Shown one piece after another: positions 26,256-34,926 of a stretch of 64,000 nt of DNA. Origin of the DNA: JAEZFI01 sp044508215 (GTDB taxonomy: Bacteria; Actinomycetota; Acidimicrobiia; Acidimicrobiales; Microtrichaceae); NCBI GenBank assembly GCA_044508215.1, contig JBIQID010000003.1, forward strand, positions 28,357 through 92,356, read 5' to 3'. The notes under the pieces were generated by a model that searched no databases, was not told the DNA's origin, and saw only the letters and a program-made list of their open reading frames with translations. The stretch's first letter is position 1; each line of letters begins with the position of its first letter. Made by a program: the position numbers and the translations under genes.

Positions 26256-27050
26256 GTGTCGGTGGAGAGCGGCGCATCGTCGGCCGATGGGCTCATCGAC
26301 GAGCCGCCCCTCGACGAGCCCGTCGACGAAGCGGCGCTGCTCGCCGATGCCGCCGCGGACTCGGCGGGGCTGCGCCGGGCCCGCCGCCGCGCCGGCTGGC
26401 TGGGTGCGGCGCTGCTGGCCGTCGCTGTCGCCCTCACCGTGCCGCTCCTGGTGGATGCCACCGATCCGTGGTTCCGACCCTTCGACGATGCCGTGCACGA
26501 CTGGGCCGTCGACCACCGCGCCGATGGGGCGACCGCGCTGGCGAAGCTGCTCAGCGTCATCGGTTCGAGCTGGGTGACCCTCCCGGTTCGGCTCGGTGTG
26601 GTGCTGCTGCTCGTGGTGCGCCGCCGATGGACCCAGCTGGGGGCGTTCGTGGTGGCGATCGTGGCCGCCGAGTTGGCGACCGGGCCGCTGAAGGCGCTGG
26701 TCGGCCGTGATCGCCCCCTCGACCCCCTGGTGGTCACCACCGGGATGTCGTTCCCGTCGGGGCACGCGATCGCGGGCGCGGTGACCGCCTTCGGGGTGGT
26801 CGCTGCGCTCCTGCCGCGTGGTCGCCGGCGGTGGCACTGGTTCGTGGCCGCCAGCGCGTTCGCAGCCCTCATGTCGTGGTCACGGGTGTACCTCGCGGCC
26901 CACTGGGCCAGCGACACGATCGCGGGGACCGCCATCGGCGTGGGCGTGGCCCTGCTGGCCGAGGTGGCGTTCGAAGGGGGACGCACCGCGGTCGCCACCA
27001 CCGTCGAGCCAGGTGCTGCCGACGGCCGACCGCCCCGCGAGCAGGGCTGA
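26256..27050 (+). CDS. PAP2-superfamily phosphatase, second copy
   Basis: 264 aa, with an acidic N-terminal 40 residues then about six membrane helices. Motifs: KALVGRDRP (K-x6-RP), SFPSGHA and SWSRVYLAAHWASDTIAG. The phosphate-site Arg, His and Asp are all present. It differs from the first PAP2 in having the canonical PSGH and a longer N-terminus. GTG 26256 begins 1 bp after the kinase-flippase stop with GAGGAG about 9 nt upstream. Last gene of the lipid-phosphate operon. Confidence 0.9.
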   Translation: MSVESGASSADGLIDEPPLDEPVDEAALLADAAADSAGLRRARRRAGWLGAALLAVAVALTVPLLVDATDPWFRPFDDAVHDWAVDHRADGATALAKLLSVIGSSWVTLPVRLGVVLLLVVRRRWTQLGAFVVAIVAAELATGPLKALVGRDRPLDPLVVTTGMSFPSGHAIAGAVTAFGVVAALLPRGRRRWHWFVAASAFAALMSWSRVYLAAHWASDTIAGTAIGVGVALLAEVAFEGGRTAVATTVEPGAADGRPPREQG

Positions 27051-27114
27051 CGCCGTCCGGGCGAGACTGTCCCGACGCACGGCCGACCGGCCCGTCAGCG
27101 CAACAGGGGGCGAC

Positions 27115-28779
27115 ATGGCAGCGGACATCGTGATCCGTGGCGGGGACGTGATCGACGGCACCGGGGCTCCGCGCCGGCGGGCGGACGTCGCCGTGACCGA
27201 CGGGGTGATTTCCGACATCGGGACCGGGCTCGCGGGACGGCGTGAGCTGGACGCGTCGGGACACGTCGTCACGCCGGGCTTCATCGACATCCACACCCAC
27301 TACGACGCCCAGGTGTTCTGGGATCCGCACCTCACGCCGTCGTCCCACCACGGGGTGACGTCCGTGGTCGCCGGCAACTGCGGGTTCTCGATCGCTCCGG
27401 TCCGCCCCGACCTGGTGCAGCTGCTGGCCCGCACCCTCCAGCACGTGGAGGACATGGACCTCGACACCCTCACCGTCGGGGTGCCGTGGGACGAGTTCGA
27501 GAGCTTCCCCCAGTACCTCGACGCGGTCGCCCGGCGGGGCACCTCGTTGAACTACGGCTGCTACGTGGGCCACACCGCGCTGCGGTTGTGGGCGATGGGG
27601 GAGGAGGGGTACGAGCGGGAGCCGAGCGGCGCCGAGCTCTACGCGATGCGCGCCGCTGTCTCGGCTGCGATGGACGCGGGTGCCATGGGGTTCGCCACCT
27701 CGGCGTCGCCGACCCACAACGGCGACATGGGCCGACCGGTCCCCAGCCGGCTCGCCTCGCTCGAGGAGGTCCGCGTCCTGGCGGAGCCGCTCAGCGACGC
27801 CGGTCGGGGCGTGGTCGCGATGCTGCCCGGCGGGGTGTTCGAGCACCGGGAGGTGTTCGAGCTGCAGCGTGAGCTGGGCCGGCCGATCACCTGGACCGCG
27901 CTGCTGACCCTGAAGGGCAAGACCTACCACGAGCGGGTGATGGCGGAGCACGCCGCAGCGCGGGCTGAGGGGGTGGACGTCTGGCCGCAGGTGTCGTGCC
28001 GGCCGCTGGTGTTCCAGATGAACCTCGCCGATCCGTTCACGCTGAACATGCGGGAGTCGTTCCGGGCGCTCATGGGGGCTCCGGCCGAGGAACGCCTCGC
28101 CGCCTACCGGGATCCGACGTGGAGGGCCGCTGCGTGGGAGGAGCTGCAGGGGAGGGGAGCGCTCCCGTTCAACTTCGATGCGCTCTCGGTCGCCGAGAGC
28201 GACCTGCGTCCGGACCTGGTCGGTCGCAGCGTCCCGGAGCTGGCGGAGGAGCAGGGGGTCACGCCGCTCGACGTGATGCTCGACCTCTCGCTCGCCGATG
28301 ACCTGCGGACGCGCTTCTGGTCGGTCCTCGCCAACGACGACCCGGACGCGATCGCGTGGCTGCTCCCTCGTGACGACGTCCTGTTGGGTCTCGCGGACTC
28401 GGGCGCGCACGTCAGCCAGCTCTGCGACGCGTGCTTCTCCACCGACCTTTTGGGCCCGTGGGTGCGGGATCGGGGCGTCATGCCGCTGGAACGAGCGGTC
28501 CACAAGCTCACGGCAGAACCGGCGGGCGTGTTCGGCCTGGAGGGCCGGGGCGTGCTCCGGCCCGGTGCCGCGGCCGACGTGGCGGTGTTCGATCCCGACA
28601 CGGTGGCGCCGGGGCCCCTCCGACGGGTCCGGGACTTCCCGGCCGACGGCGAGCGGTTGACGGCCGACGCACCGGTGGGGATGGCCCACGTGTTGGTCAA
28701 CGGGGTGCCGATCCGTGTCGACGGGAAGCCGGACGAGGAGGGCCTCGAGGGTCGGCCCGGCGTGCTGCTCGGACGCTGA
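27115..28779 (+). CDS. N-acyl-D-amino-acid deacylase-like amidohydrolase
   Basis: 554-aa amidohydrolase (D-aminoacylase/dihydroorotase-like). Metal site HTHYD near residue 60, GNCGFS near 87, a TLKGKTY segment and DSGAH near 428 support a TIM-barrel metallohydrolase; the C-terminal HKLTAEPAGVFGLEGRG and GAAADVAVFDPD are typical. Family members deacylate N-acyl-D-amino acids, but many uncharacterised actinobacterial paralogues likely act on other amides. ATG start; 64 bp after the lipid operon and possibly co-transcribed. Confidence 0.88.
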   Translation: MAADIVIRGGDVIDGTGAPRRRADVAVTDGVISDIGTGLAGRRELDASGHVVTPGFIDIHTHYDAQVFWDPHLTPSSHHGVTSVVAGNCGFSIAPVRPDLVQLLARTLQHVEDMDLDTLTVGVPWDEFESFPQYLDAVARRGTSLNYGCYVGHTALRLWAMGEEGYEREPSGAELYAMRAAVSAAMDAGAMGFATSASPTHNGDMGRPVPSRLASLEEVRVLAEPLSDAGRGVVAMLPGGVFEHREVFELQRELGRPITWTALLTLKGKTYHERVMAEHAAARAEGVDVWPQVSCRPLVFQMNLADPFTLNMRESFRALMGAPAEERLAAYRDPTWRAAAWEELQGRGALPFNFDALSVAESDLRPDLVGRSVPELAEEQGVTPLDVMLDLSLADDLRTRFWSVLANDDPDAIAWLLPRDDVLLGLADSGAHVSQLCDACFSTDLLGPWVRDRGVMPLERAVHKLTAEPAGVFGLEGRGVLRPGAAADVAVFDPDTVAPGPLRRVRDFPADGERLTADAPVGMAHVLVNGVPIRVDGKPDEEGLEGRPGVLLGR

Positions 28780-28845
28780 CGGGGCTGGGGAGGGCCAGCC
28801 CGGGCAGGCCTCTCGGGCGTCGACCGGGTAGTTCATCCCGAGTCC

Positions 28846-28873
28846 TCAAGGCGGGCTCGCGGCGGACCGATGG
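28846..28873 (+). promoter_or_regulatory. Possible sigma28/WhiG-like promoter for the HDOD-GGDEF operon
   Basis: TCAAG (28846-28850), 16-nt spacer, CCGATGG (28867-28873) in the 262-bp gap before the HDOD gene. It resembles the TAAA-N15-GCCGATAA layout of FliA/WhiG sigma factors, which would suit a c-di-GMP operon. The rest of the gap holds nothing else I can recognise. Confidence 0.35.
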
Positions 28874-29041
28874 ATGCGGTGACCACTCAGGTCTCGGCGT
28901 GGAGCGGTGCTGCCATCTCGGTTGGATGGCGATCCGGGCTGCGGCGTGGCCCGTGGTCGCCGACCGGCGGGCGCGCCCTCCGGTCGGGGGTCGGGAACAC
29001 GGACGTTCCCCGACGACGACCTCGACACGACGAAACCTCAC

Positions 29042-29995
29042 ATGGCCCTGCTTCCACCGCCCAGGCTCGAGCCGACGCACCATCGACCCGTCGCGGTCCC
29101 GGCCGGCCAGATGCGGGGTGCGGGTCTCCTTCGTCCGGTCCCCACCACCAGCGCTCGTACTGAGCGGCCGCATCGCAGGCGAAAGGCGGCGGGCGAGCTC
29201 GAGGCCCTCCTCGCCACCATGGACGCGTTCCCGTCGAACCCGAGCGTGGCGATGCGCGTGCTCTGGATCGCCGACGATCCCCGGGCCACCGCGCCGCTCC
29301 TCGCCAACACGCTCGAGCAGGACCCAGCGCTGACGGCTCGGGTGCTTCGCATCGCGAACTCGGCCTACTTCTCGCCCGGCTCGCGGGTCACGAACGTGCC
29401 GCGAGCCGTGGTGACCGTGGGGTTCGCCACCGTCCGAGCCCTCGCCGCCGGAGCGGTGACCGGCCTGGACGACGGCGGCCGGCTGCCCGACGACTTCTGG
29501 GAGCACTCGGCGCAGGTCGCCCACGCGACGGGGCTCGTCGCCCGCCAGCTGGGCGTCGGCGCGAACGACGCGTTCGCCGCCGGCCTGCTCCACGACCTCG
29601 GTGAGGGGATCATGTGCCGGACCGCGCCCGACGTGTGGGCGGAGATCGCCGAGGCGACGGAGACGGACACCACCGAGCGGCTCGACCTCGAGCGGGACCG
29701 CTTCGGCCACGACCACGCCGAGGTCGCGGGGAGGATCCTGCGGGCCTGGCACCTCCCCGAGTCGCTGAGCGACGCCGTCCGCACCCACCACCTCGCCGAG
29801 CCGGCGAACGCGCTCGGGCGGGCCCTGGCCTGCGGCGCGGCGTTCGCGTCGCTGGTGTGCGCCGAGCGCGATGACGAGCACCGGGAGGCGGCGCTCGAGA
29901 GGCTGGAGAGCGAGGGCATCACCGCCGAGTTCGTCGAGCGCGTGGGGCCCCGGCTCGCCGAGGAGACCGCTGCGCTCGCGGAGTCGTTCCGTTGA
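29042..29995 (+). CDS. HDOD-domain signalling protein
   Basis: 317 aa. A basic, poorly conserved N-terminus (1-55) precedes an HDOD domain (about 60-250): MDAFPSNPSVAMRVL, LEQDPALTARVLRIANSAYF, VPRAVVTVGFATVRALA, AAGLLHDLGEGIM, HDHAEVAGRILRAWHLPE. HDOD is an HD-related output module that often works in motility, chemotaxis and c-di-GMP signalling. ATG 29042 is the first sensible start but a later one would lose only variable residues. Its stop overlaps the TTG start of the GGDEF-EAL gene. Confidence 0.85.
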   Translation: MALLPPPRLEPTHHRPVAVPAGQMRGAGLLRPVPTTSARTERPHRRRKAAGELEALLATMDAFPSNPSVAMRVLWIADDPRATAPLLANTLEQDPALTARVLRIANSAYFSPGSRVTNVPRAVVTVGFATVRALAAGAVTGLDDGGRLPDDFWEHSAQVAHATGLVARQLGVGANDAFAAGLLHDLGEGIMCRTAPDVWAEIAEATETDTTERLDLERDRFGHDHAEVAGRILRAWHLPESLSDAVRTHHLAEPANALGRALACGAAFASLVCAERDDEHREAALERLESEGITAEFVERVGPRLAEETAALAESFR

Positions 29996-32022
29996 GCCTG
30001 GCGCCGCCGGGGGCACTGGTCAGGCTGGCGCCGCTCGCGCCCGACCACGGTGACGTGTTCGAGGCGTTCCCGTGGCCGACGCTCATCTGCGACCCGGCGG
30101 GTCTGGTCGTGGACCGGAACTCGGCAGCGGCGAACAGCTTGGGCGCGTCGATCGGCGTGCCGCTCAGCTCGCTCTTCTGCGAAGGCGACGACGTCGACAC
30201 CCAGGCGGTGCGGGCGGCGGGGGGTGTGGCAGCCGAGCGTTCGGTGCTCACCCGTGCCGGGTGGCCGGGCCAGCTGCACCTGAACCCGCTGCGGGTCGGG
30301 CTGTGGTCGGTCGCCACCGTGCGCCCCAGCGGCGACGACGTCCGGCGCGACCAGGCGCTCCGCGCCCACGAGGACCGCTTCCAGGCGTTGTGCGCCCATG
30401 CGCCGGCCGGCATCCTCTGCGCCGAGGCGGGCATGCGGGTCGACTACGTGAACGACCGCTGCGCAGAGCTGTTCGGCGTGGCGCCCGAGGGGATGTGGGG
30501 CTTCGGGTGGCTCGACGGCCTGGACGGCGAGGGTGCCGTCGAGGCGGCGGTGGAGGCGGTCGAGCGTGCCGTCGGCGGCGAGTCGGTGGGCCCCGTCGCC
30601 CTCACGGTGAGGCGGCCCGACGGGACGCGGCGGCGGGTCGAGGTGCGCTGCGCTCCCAACGGCACGTCGAGCGGCGGGTTCGTCGCCACGATCGAGGACG
30701 TCACCGAGGCGTGGACCCTGGCCGAGCGCCTCGAGCGGCAGGCACGCAACGACGAGCTCACGGGGCTGGGCAACCGGCGGGTGATGGTCGACGCGATCGA
30801 GCAGGCGGTGGAAGCGGTGCACGCCGGCCGCCCGCCGTCGGCGCTGCTGTTCATCGACCTGGACAACTTCAAGTTCGTGAACGACACGTTCGGACACAAC
30901 GCCGGCGACGCGCTGCTGGTCGAGGCGGCGAGGCGGCTGCTCGACGGCGTCCGCGACGTCGACGTGGTCACGCGCTTCGGCGGCGACGAGTTCGTGGTGC
31001 TCCTCCCGGAGTGCGAGCGCGACGTCACCGACGTCGCCGACCGCCTCGTGGCCGCCATGGCGGCGCCGTACCACATCGACAACCGGGTGGCCGTGGTCAC
31101 CGCGTCGGCCGGGATCGTGATGGTCGACGGGACCGGCGACGCCGAGGACGTGCTCCGCAACGCCGACGTGGCGATGTACCAGGCGAAGCGGGGCGGCAAG
31201 AACCGGGCCGCCACGTTCTCGCCGGCCGAGCGCCAGGCCGCCGAGCACCACATGACCGTCCTCGCCCGGCTGCGTGAAGCCCTCGAGGCGCACCCCGAGC
31301 GGTTCTCGGTGGCCTACCAGACGATCTGCACGCTCGACGGGGAGACGCTCGGTGTGGAGGCGCTCGCCCGCTGGGAGGATCCCGAGCTGGGTGCGGTGTC
31401 GCCCGACGTGTTCATCGCGACGGCCGAGATGAGCGGCTACGCGTCGCAGATCGGCGAGCTGATCCGCGGGATCGCCATCGCGGATGCTGCTCGGTGGAGG
31501 GCACAGGGATGGGACGGCTACCTCTCGGTGAACGTCTCGGCCGAGGAGCTGAGCGACGAGCGCCTCGCCAACCGCCTGACGAACCAGCTGGTCGCAGCCG
31601 GGTTCCCCTCGGCGTCGCTGTGCGTCGAGGTGACCGAGACGTCGGTGATGTCCGATCCGGAGGAGGCGCGTCGGATCCTGGACGGTCTGGCCACCCTCGG
31701 GGTTAGGATCTCGATCGACGACTTCGGTACGGGCCATTCCTCGTTGGCGTACCTGAAGCGCTTCCCGGTGAGCGTCCTGAAGGTCGACCGTGAGTTCGTG
31801 GACGGCGTCGGCGCCCAAGGCGAGGACCGGGCGATCTGCGCGGCGATCGTGGCGTTCGCCCATGCGATCGGGGTCAGTGTGATCGCGGAGGGGGTCGAGA
31901 CGGAGGCGCAGGTCGCGGCGCTCCGGGAGCTCGGCGTCTCGGCGGGACAGGGCTGGTTCTTCTCCAAGCCGGCGCCCGCGGAAGAGCTGTCGGCCGTGCT
32001 GGACCCACGTCCGACGGGCTGA
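29992..32022 (+). CDS. PAS-GGDEF-EAL bifunctional c-di-GMP enzyme
   Basis: 676 aa, no membrane segment. PAS-like sensor (about 125-235), GGDEF (about 245-405) with intact RFGGDEF near residue 330 and an inhibitory RDVD five residues before it, and EAL (about 425-670) with EALARW near 456, SIDDFGTGHSSL, LKVDREF and AEGVET. Both cyclase and phosphodiesterase sites look competent. An N-terminal extension may hold a second PAS. Start TTG 29992 overlaps the HDOD stop (TTGA), so the two are coupled. Confidence 0.93.
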   Translation: MSLAPPGALVRLAPLAPDHGDVFEAFPWPTLICDPAGLVVDRNSAAANSLGASIGVPLSSLFCEGDDVDTQAVRAAGGVAAERSVLTRAGWPGQLHLNPLRVGLWSVATVRPSGDDVRRDQALRAHEDRFQALCAHAPAGILCAEAGMRVDYVNDRCAELFGVAPEGMWGFGWLDGLDGEGAVEAAVEAVERAVGGESVGPVALTVRRPDGTRRRVEVRCAPNGTSSGGFVATIEDVTEAWTLAERLERQARNDELTGLGNRRVMVDAIEQAVEAVHAGRPPSALLFIDLDNFKFVNDTFGHNAGDALLVEAARRLLDGVRDVDVVTRFGGDEFVVLLPECERDVTDVADRLVAAMAAPYHIDNRVAVVTASAGIVMVDGTGDAEDVLRNADVAMYQAKRGGKNRAATFSPAERQAAEHHMTVLARLREALEAHPERFSVAYQTICTLDGETLGVEALARWEDPELGAVSPDVFIATAEMSGYASQIGELIRGIAIADAARWRAQGWDGYLSVNVSAEELSDERLANRLTNQLVAAGFPSASLCVEVTETSVMSDPEEARRILDGLATLGVRISIDDFGTGHSSLAYLKRFPVSVLKVDREFVDGVGAQGEDRAICAAIVAFAHAIGVSVIAEGVETEAQVAALRELGVSAGQGWFFSKPAPAEELSAVLDPRPTG

Positions 32023-32046
32023 GCGGCGCCGCGTCGTCGGGGTGCC

Positions 32047-33192
32047 TCAGCGCGCCGGCGAGGTGCGCACCGAGACCCTCGGCCTGGCGCTCGCCGGGGC
32101 CTCCGCGTGCGGCGAGATGGTCATCAGCGCCACGTCGTCGTCGAACCCATCGGGCCCGCCGAACGTGAGGAGCAGGTCGTCGAGGCTGAAGCCGGGGTTG
32201 CGGCGCACGTACTCGAGGAGCTCGCCCTCGCTCCAGCGCCCCTCCGCTGGTGGGGCCTTCCGGTTCTCGATCAGGCCGTCGGTGTAGAGCAGCAGCACGC
32301 CGTCCGACGCGAGGTCGAGCTCGACCACCTGCCGGCCCGACCGTGTGGGCACACCGAGCGGCGCCGAGTTGCAGGTGTCGAGCAGGCGGGTGTCCTCGTC
32401 GACCACGATCGGCCAGCAGTGCCCCGCCGAGCACATCTCGATGCGCGGGTCCCCGGGCATCACCCGGCCGACCAGGGCGGTCGCGAAGCCGTCGAAGCGG
32501 CCGTCCTCGAAGAACGAACGCTGCAGCGCGTCCAACCAGTAGCAGGGGTCGTCGGGATGCTCGATCGCTATCGCCTTCCACCCGGCCCGCACGACCACGC
32601 CGAACGCAGCAGCGCTCGCGCCGTGGCCCGACACGTCGCCGATGATGAAGCCGAGCGCCCCGTCGGGGAGCGTCACCGCATCCAGGAAGTCGCCGCCCAC
32701 GGCGAGTCGCTCGTCCCCGGGGACGTAGCGCACGCCCGTGCCGATGCCCTCGGGTGGCAGCGGGACGGTGACCAGCCGCGTCTGGAGGGCGTCGACGACC
32801 TGGCGCGCCGAGACGCTCTCCTCGAGCTGCTGCTCCCGCCGGCCGCGGTGCCATGCCAGGAGCGCTGCGGCCGCGGCGGCGACGAGCACGATCACGATCC
32901 GTGTCCAGAGGACGGGCCCGTTCACGCCGTCGTCGACGGCGCCCGCCACGGCGGTGCTCACGACGCTGAACAGCCCGATGACGGAGACCTCGGCGGGTCC
33001 GGAGATGACCGCGACGAAGAGCGCCGGCAGCACGAACATGCTGAGCGGGCTGTTGGCGGTGTCGGTGATCGCCGCATACACGATGACGACGACGAGCAGC
33101 GCCGCCACGCCGATGCCGATGCCCCGCCGGTCGAGCGTCACAGGCGCATCCGACGCGGTCGCGTCCCCTTCGGCCGTGCTCACTCCGGTCAT
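32047..33192 (-). CDS. Membrane-anchored SpoIIE-type PP2C phosphatase
   Basis: 381 aa. Four or five membrane helices (about 24-120) precede a short linker helix and a SpoIIE domain (about 145-365): GGDFLDAVTLPDGALGFIIGDVSGHG carries two metal Asp residues, with SAGHCWPIVV and LLYTDGLIENR. Such proteins dephosphorylate anti-sigma-antagonists in partner-switching systems; no anti-sigma kinase or STAS antagonist is adjacent. Convergent with the GGDEF-EAL gene. ATG 33192 has a TACGCT 7 nt upstream, suggesting a leaderless message. Confidence 0.92.
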   Translation of the reverse strand: MTGVSTAEGDATASDAPVTLDRRGIGIGVAALLVVVIVYAAITDTANSPLSMFVLPALFVAVISGPAEVSVIGLFSVVSTAVAGAVDDGVNGPVLWTRIVIVLVAAAAAALLAWHRGRREQQLEESVSARQVVDALQTRLVTVPLPPEGIGTGVRYVPGDERLAVGGDFLDAVTLPDGALGFIIGDVSGHGASAAAFGVVVRAGWKAIAIEHPDDPCYWLDALQRSFFEDGRFDGFATALVGRVMPGDPRIEMCSAGHCWPIVVDEDTRLLDTCNSAPLGVPTRSGRQVVELDLASDGVLLLYTDGLIENRKAPPAEGRWSEGELLEYVRRNPGFSLDDLLLTFGGPDGFDDDVALMTISPHAEAPASARPRVSVRTSPAR

Positions 33193-33199
33193 CGGGGCG

Positions 33200-33205
33200 A
33201 GCGTA
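33200..33205 (-). promoter_or_regulatory. Possible -10 (TACGCT), leaderless SpoIIE-phosphatase gene
   Basis: TACGCT on the minus strand, 7 nt before ATG 33192, no Shine-Dalgarno between. Confidence 0.4.
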
Positions 33206-33299
33206 GCGAGGGCCGGGTCGGCGGAGAGGTGTAGCCGCCGGACGTCACGGGCCTCGCTGGAGTCGCCGTCCGGAGGGCGGGCTGCAGGGTGGGGAACCC

Positions 33300-33617
33300 C
33301 TATGACGTCGACCTCGACGGCTCGACGTCGAGGACCACCTCGAACTCGAGCAGGTCGGCACCGCTCGCCACGGGCTTTCCGTGCTGTCCGGCGTGGGCCG
33401 CGCGGGCGTCACCGTCACGCCAGGCTTCGTAGCTCGGCTGGTCCTCCCACTGCGTGAACACGAAGTAGCGGTCGTCGCCGGCCACCGGCCGGAGCAGCTG
33501 GAAGCCGAGGAACCCCGCCACGTCCTCCATGGAGCCGGCGCGGGCGGCGAAGCGCCGCTCCAGCTCCTCTCGGGCCTGCTCGGGGACGCTGATCGCGTTG
33601 ATCTTCACGATGGACAT
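33300..33617 (-). CDS. mhuD: Heme-degrading monooxygenase, MhuD-like
   Basis: 105-aa ABM-fold protein that closely follows mycobacterial MhuD as I remember it: VKINAI start, PGFLGFQLLRPV-like GFLGFQLLRPV, YFVFTQWED, and LLEFEVVLDV end. The residues needed for heme binding and opening in MhuD, Asn7, Trp66 and His75, occur here at the same numbers. Expected to release iron from heme, possibly forming mycobilin rather than biliverdin with CO. Start ATG 33617, TAGGGT 7 nt upstream. Stands alone with no heme-uptake genes nearby. Confidence 0.88.
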   Translation of the reverse strand: MSIVKINAISVPEQAREELERRFAARAGSMEDVAGFLGFQLLRPVAGDDRYFVFTQWEDQPSYEAWRDGDARAAHAGQHGKPVASGADLLEFEVVLDVEPSRSTS

Positions 33618-33624
33618 GGGACCG

Positions 33625-33630
33625 ACCCTA
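33625..33630 (-). promoter_or_regulatory. Possible -10 (TAGGGT), leaderless mhuD-like gene
   Basis: TAGGGT on the minus strand ends 7 nt before ATG 33617. Confidence 0.4.
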
Positions 33631-33650
33631 GGTGGGCCGGTCCCAGCGCC

Positions 33651-34763
33651 CTACGCGGCGACCACCTGATCGGCTGCGATCCGCTCACGCACGAGCGGAG
33701 CAACCTCCGTGCCGTAGAGCTCGATCGATCGCATCAGCTTCTCGTGCGGCAACGTGCCGAGGCTGTACTTCAGGTCGAACCGGGTGAGGCCCAGCTCCTG
33801 GGAGACACGGGCGATCTTCTCTGCGACCGTCTGCGGGGAGCCGACGAAGAGTGCCCCGTCGGGACCGGCGCCCTGCTCGAAGTGGATCCGGTTGGCGGGC
33901 GGCCACCCCCGGTCGCGTCCGATGCGGTCCTGCATCTCCTTGTAGTGCGGCCACATCTCCTCGCGGGCCTGCTCGTCGGTCTCGGCGACGTAGCCGGGCG
34001 CGTGGACGCCCACGGGCTGAGAGGGCTGCCCGAAGTGCTCGAGTGCCTTGTGGTACAGGTCGACCAGCGGAGCGAAGCGGCTGGGCTGGCCACCGATGAT
34101 GGCGAGCATCAACGGGAGGCCGTAGTTCGCTGCCCGGGCGACCGACTCGGGGCTGCCGCCCACGCCCACCCAGGTCGTCAGCTGCCCCGATGCCGTCTTC
34201 GGGTACACGGAAAGGTCGTGGATCGCCGCCCTGGTGTTGCCCGACCACGTCACCGGCTGCTCCTTGCGGAGCTCGGCGAACAGCTGGAGCTTCTCTTCGA
34301 AGAGCTCCTCGTACTGGGAGAGGGGGTAGCCGAAGAGCGGGAACGACTCGGTGAACGAGCCCCGGCCCAGGATCACCTCGGCCCGTCCGTTCGAGATCGC
34401 GTCCAGGGTGGCGAAGCGCTGGTACACCCGCACCGGGTCGTCCGAGCTGAGGACGGTGACCGCGGTGCCCAGGTGGATCTGCTCGGTGCGACCGGCGATG
34501 GCGGCGAGCACGATCTCCGGGGCGGAGACCGCGAAGTCCGACCGGTGGTGCTCGCCCACACCGAAGAAGTCGAGGCCGAGGCGGTCCGCGAGGACGCCCT
34601 CCTCGACCACGTTGCGCAACACCTGGTCGTGGGGGAGGGGGTTGCCGTCGGCGTCGAAGGTGACGTCGCCGAAGGTGTCGAGGCCCAGCTCGAGCCGCGG
34701 CCGCTCGGGCGCGCCGTCGTCGAGGCCGTCCAGGTTGGGGGTGGGGTCTGGTCGAGCGTCCAT
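33651..34763 (-). CDS. LLM-class flavin-dependent oxidoreductase
   Basis: 370-aa bacterial luciferase-like monooxygenase. Signature blocks: LGLDFFGVGEHHRSDFAVSAP (about 60-80), VTVLSSDDPVRVYQRFATLD, SNGRAEVILGRGSF, and VGVGGSPESVARAA. It belongs to the FMN-type group lacking an F420 signature I can point to. ATG 34763 is preceded by AGGAGGAG. Divergent from the alpha/beta hydrolase at 34927. One of three LLM enzymes in this window. Confidence 0.9.
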   Translation of the reverse strand: MDARPDPTPNLDGLDDGAPERPRLELGLDTFGDVTFDADGNPLPHDQVLRNVVEEGVLADRLGLDFFGVGEHHRSDFAVSAPEIVLAAIAGRTEQIHLGTAVTVLSSDDPVRVYQRFATLDAISNGRAEVILGRGSFTESFPLFGYPLSQYEELFEEKLQLFAELRKEQPVTWSGNTRAAIHDLSVYPKTASGQLTTWVGVGGSPESVARAANYGLPLMLAIIGGQPSRFAPLVDLYHKALEHFGQPSQPVGVHAPGYVAETDEQAREEMWPHYKEMQDRIGRDRGWPPANRIHFEQGAGPDGALFVGSPQTVAEKIARVSQELGLTRFDLKYSLGTLPHEKLMRSIELYGTEVAPLVRERIAADQVVAA

Positions 34764-34911
34764 CTCGGCTCCTCCTGGGTCGAGGTCCTGCCCGGTCGTC
34801 CCGGGTCGCAGACGGGACAACCTAGATGAGGATTCAACTATTCCTGAGCTGGCACCCGACCGTCTCCAGGGCCCCGCGCCTGGACCCCGACCTCGCGCGA
34901 CGCGGTGCCGG

Positions 34912-34917
34912 TACCGT
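34912..34917 (+). promoter_or_regulatory. Possible -10 (TACCGT) before the alpha/beta hydrolase
   Basis: TACCGT ends 9 nt before ATG 34927, again without a Shine-Dalgarno. Confidence 0.35.
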
Positions 34918-34926
34918 CTGCCCACC

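Noticed and set aside
23467..26577. Open frame of over 1000 codons overlapping the kinase-flippase gene in another frame
   Set aside because: Composition is Arg/Gly/Ala-rich with no domain; the alternative frame has kinase and PAP2 motifs and operon-style overlaps.
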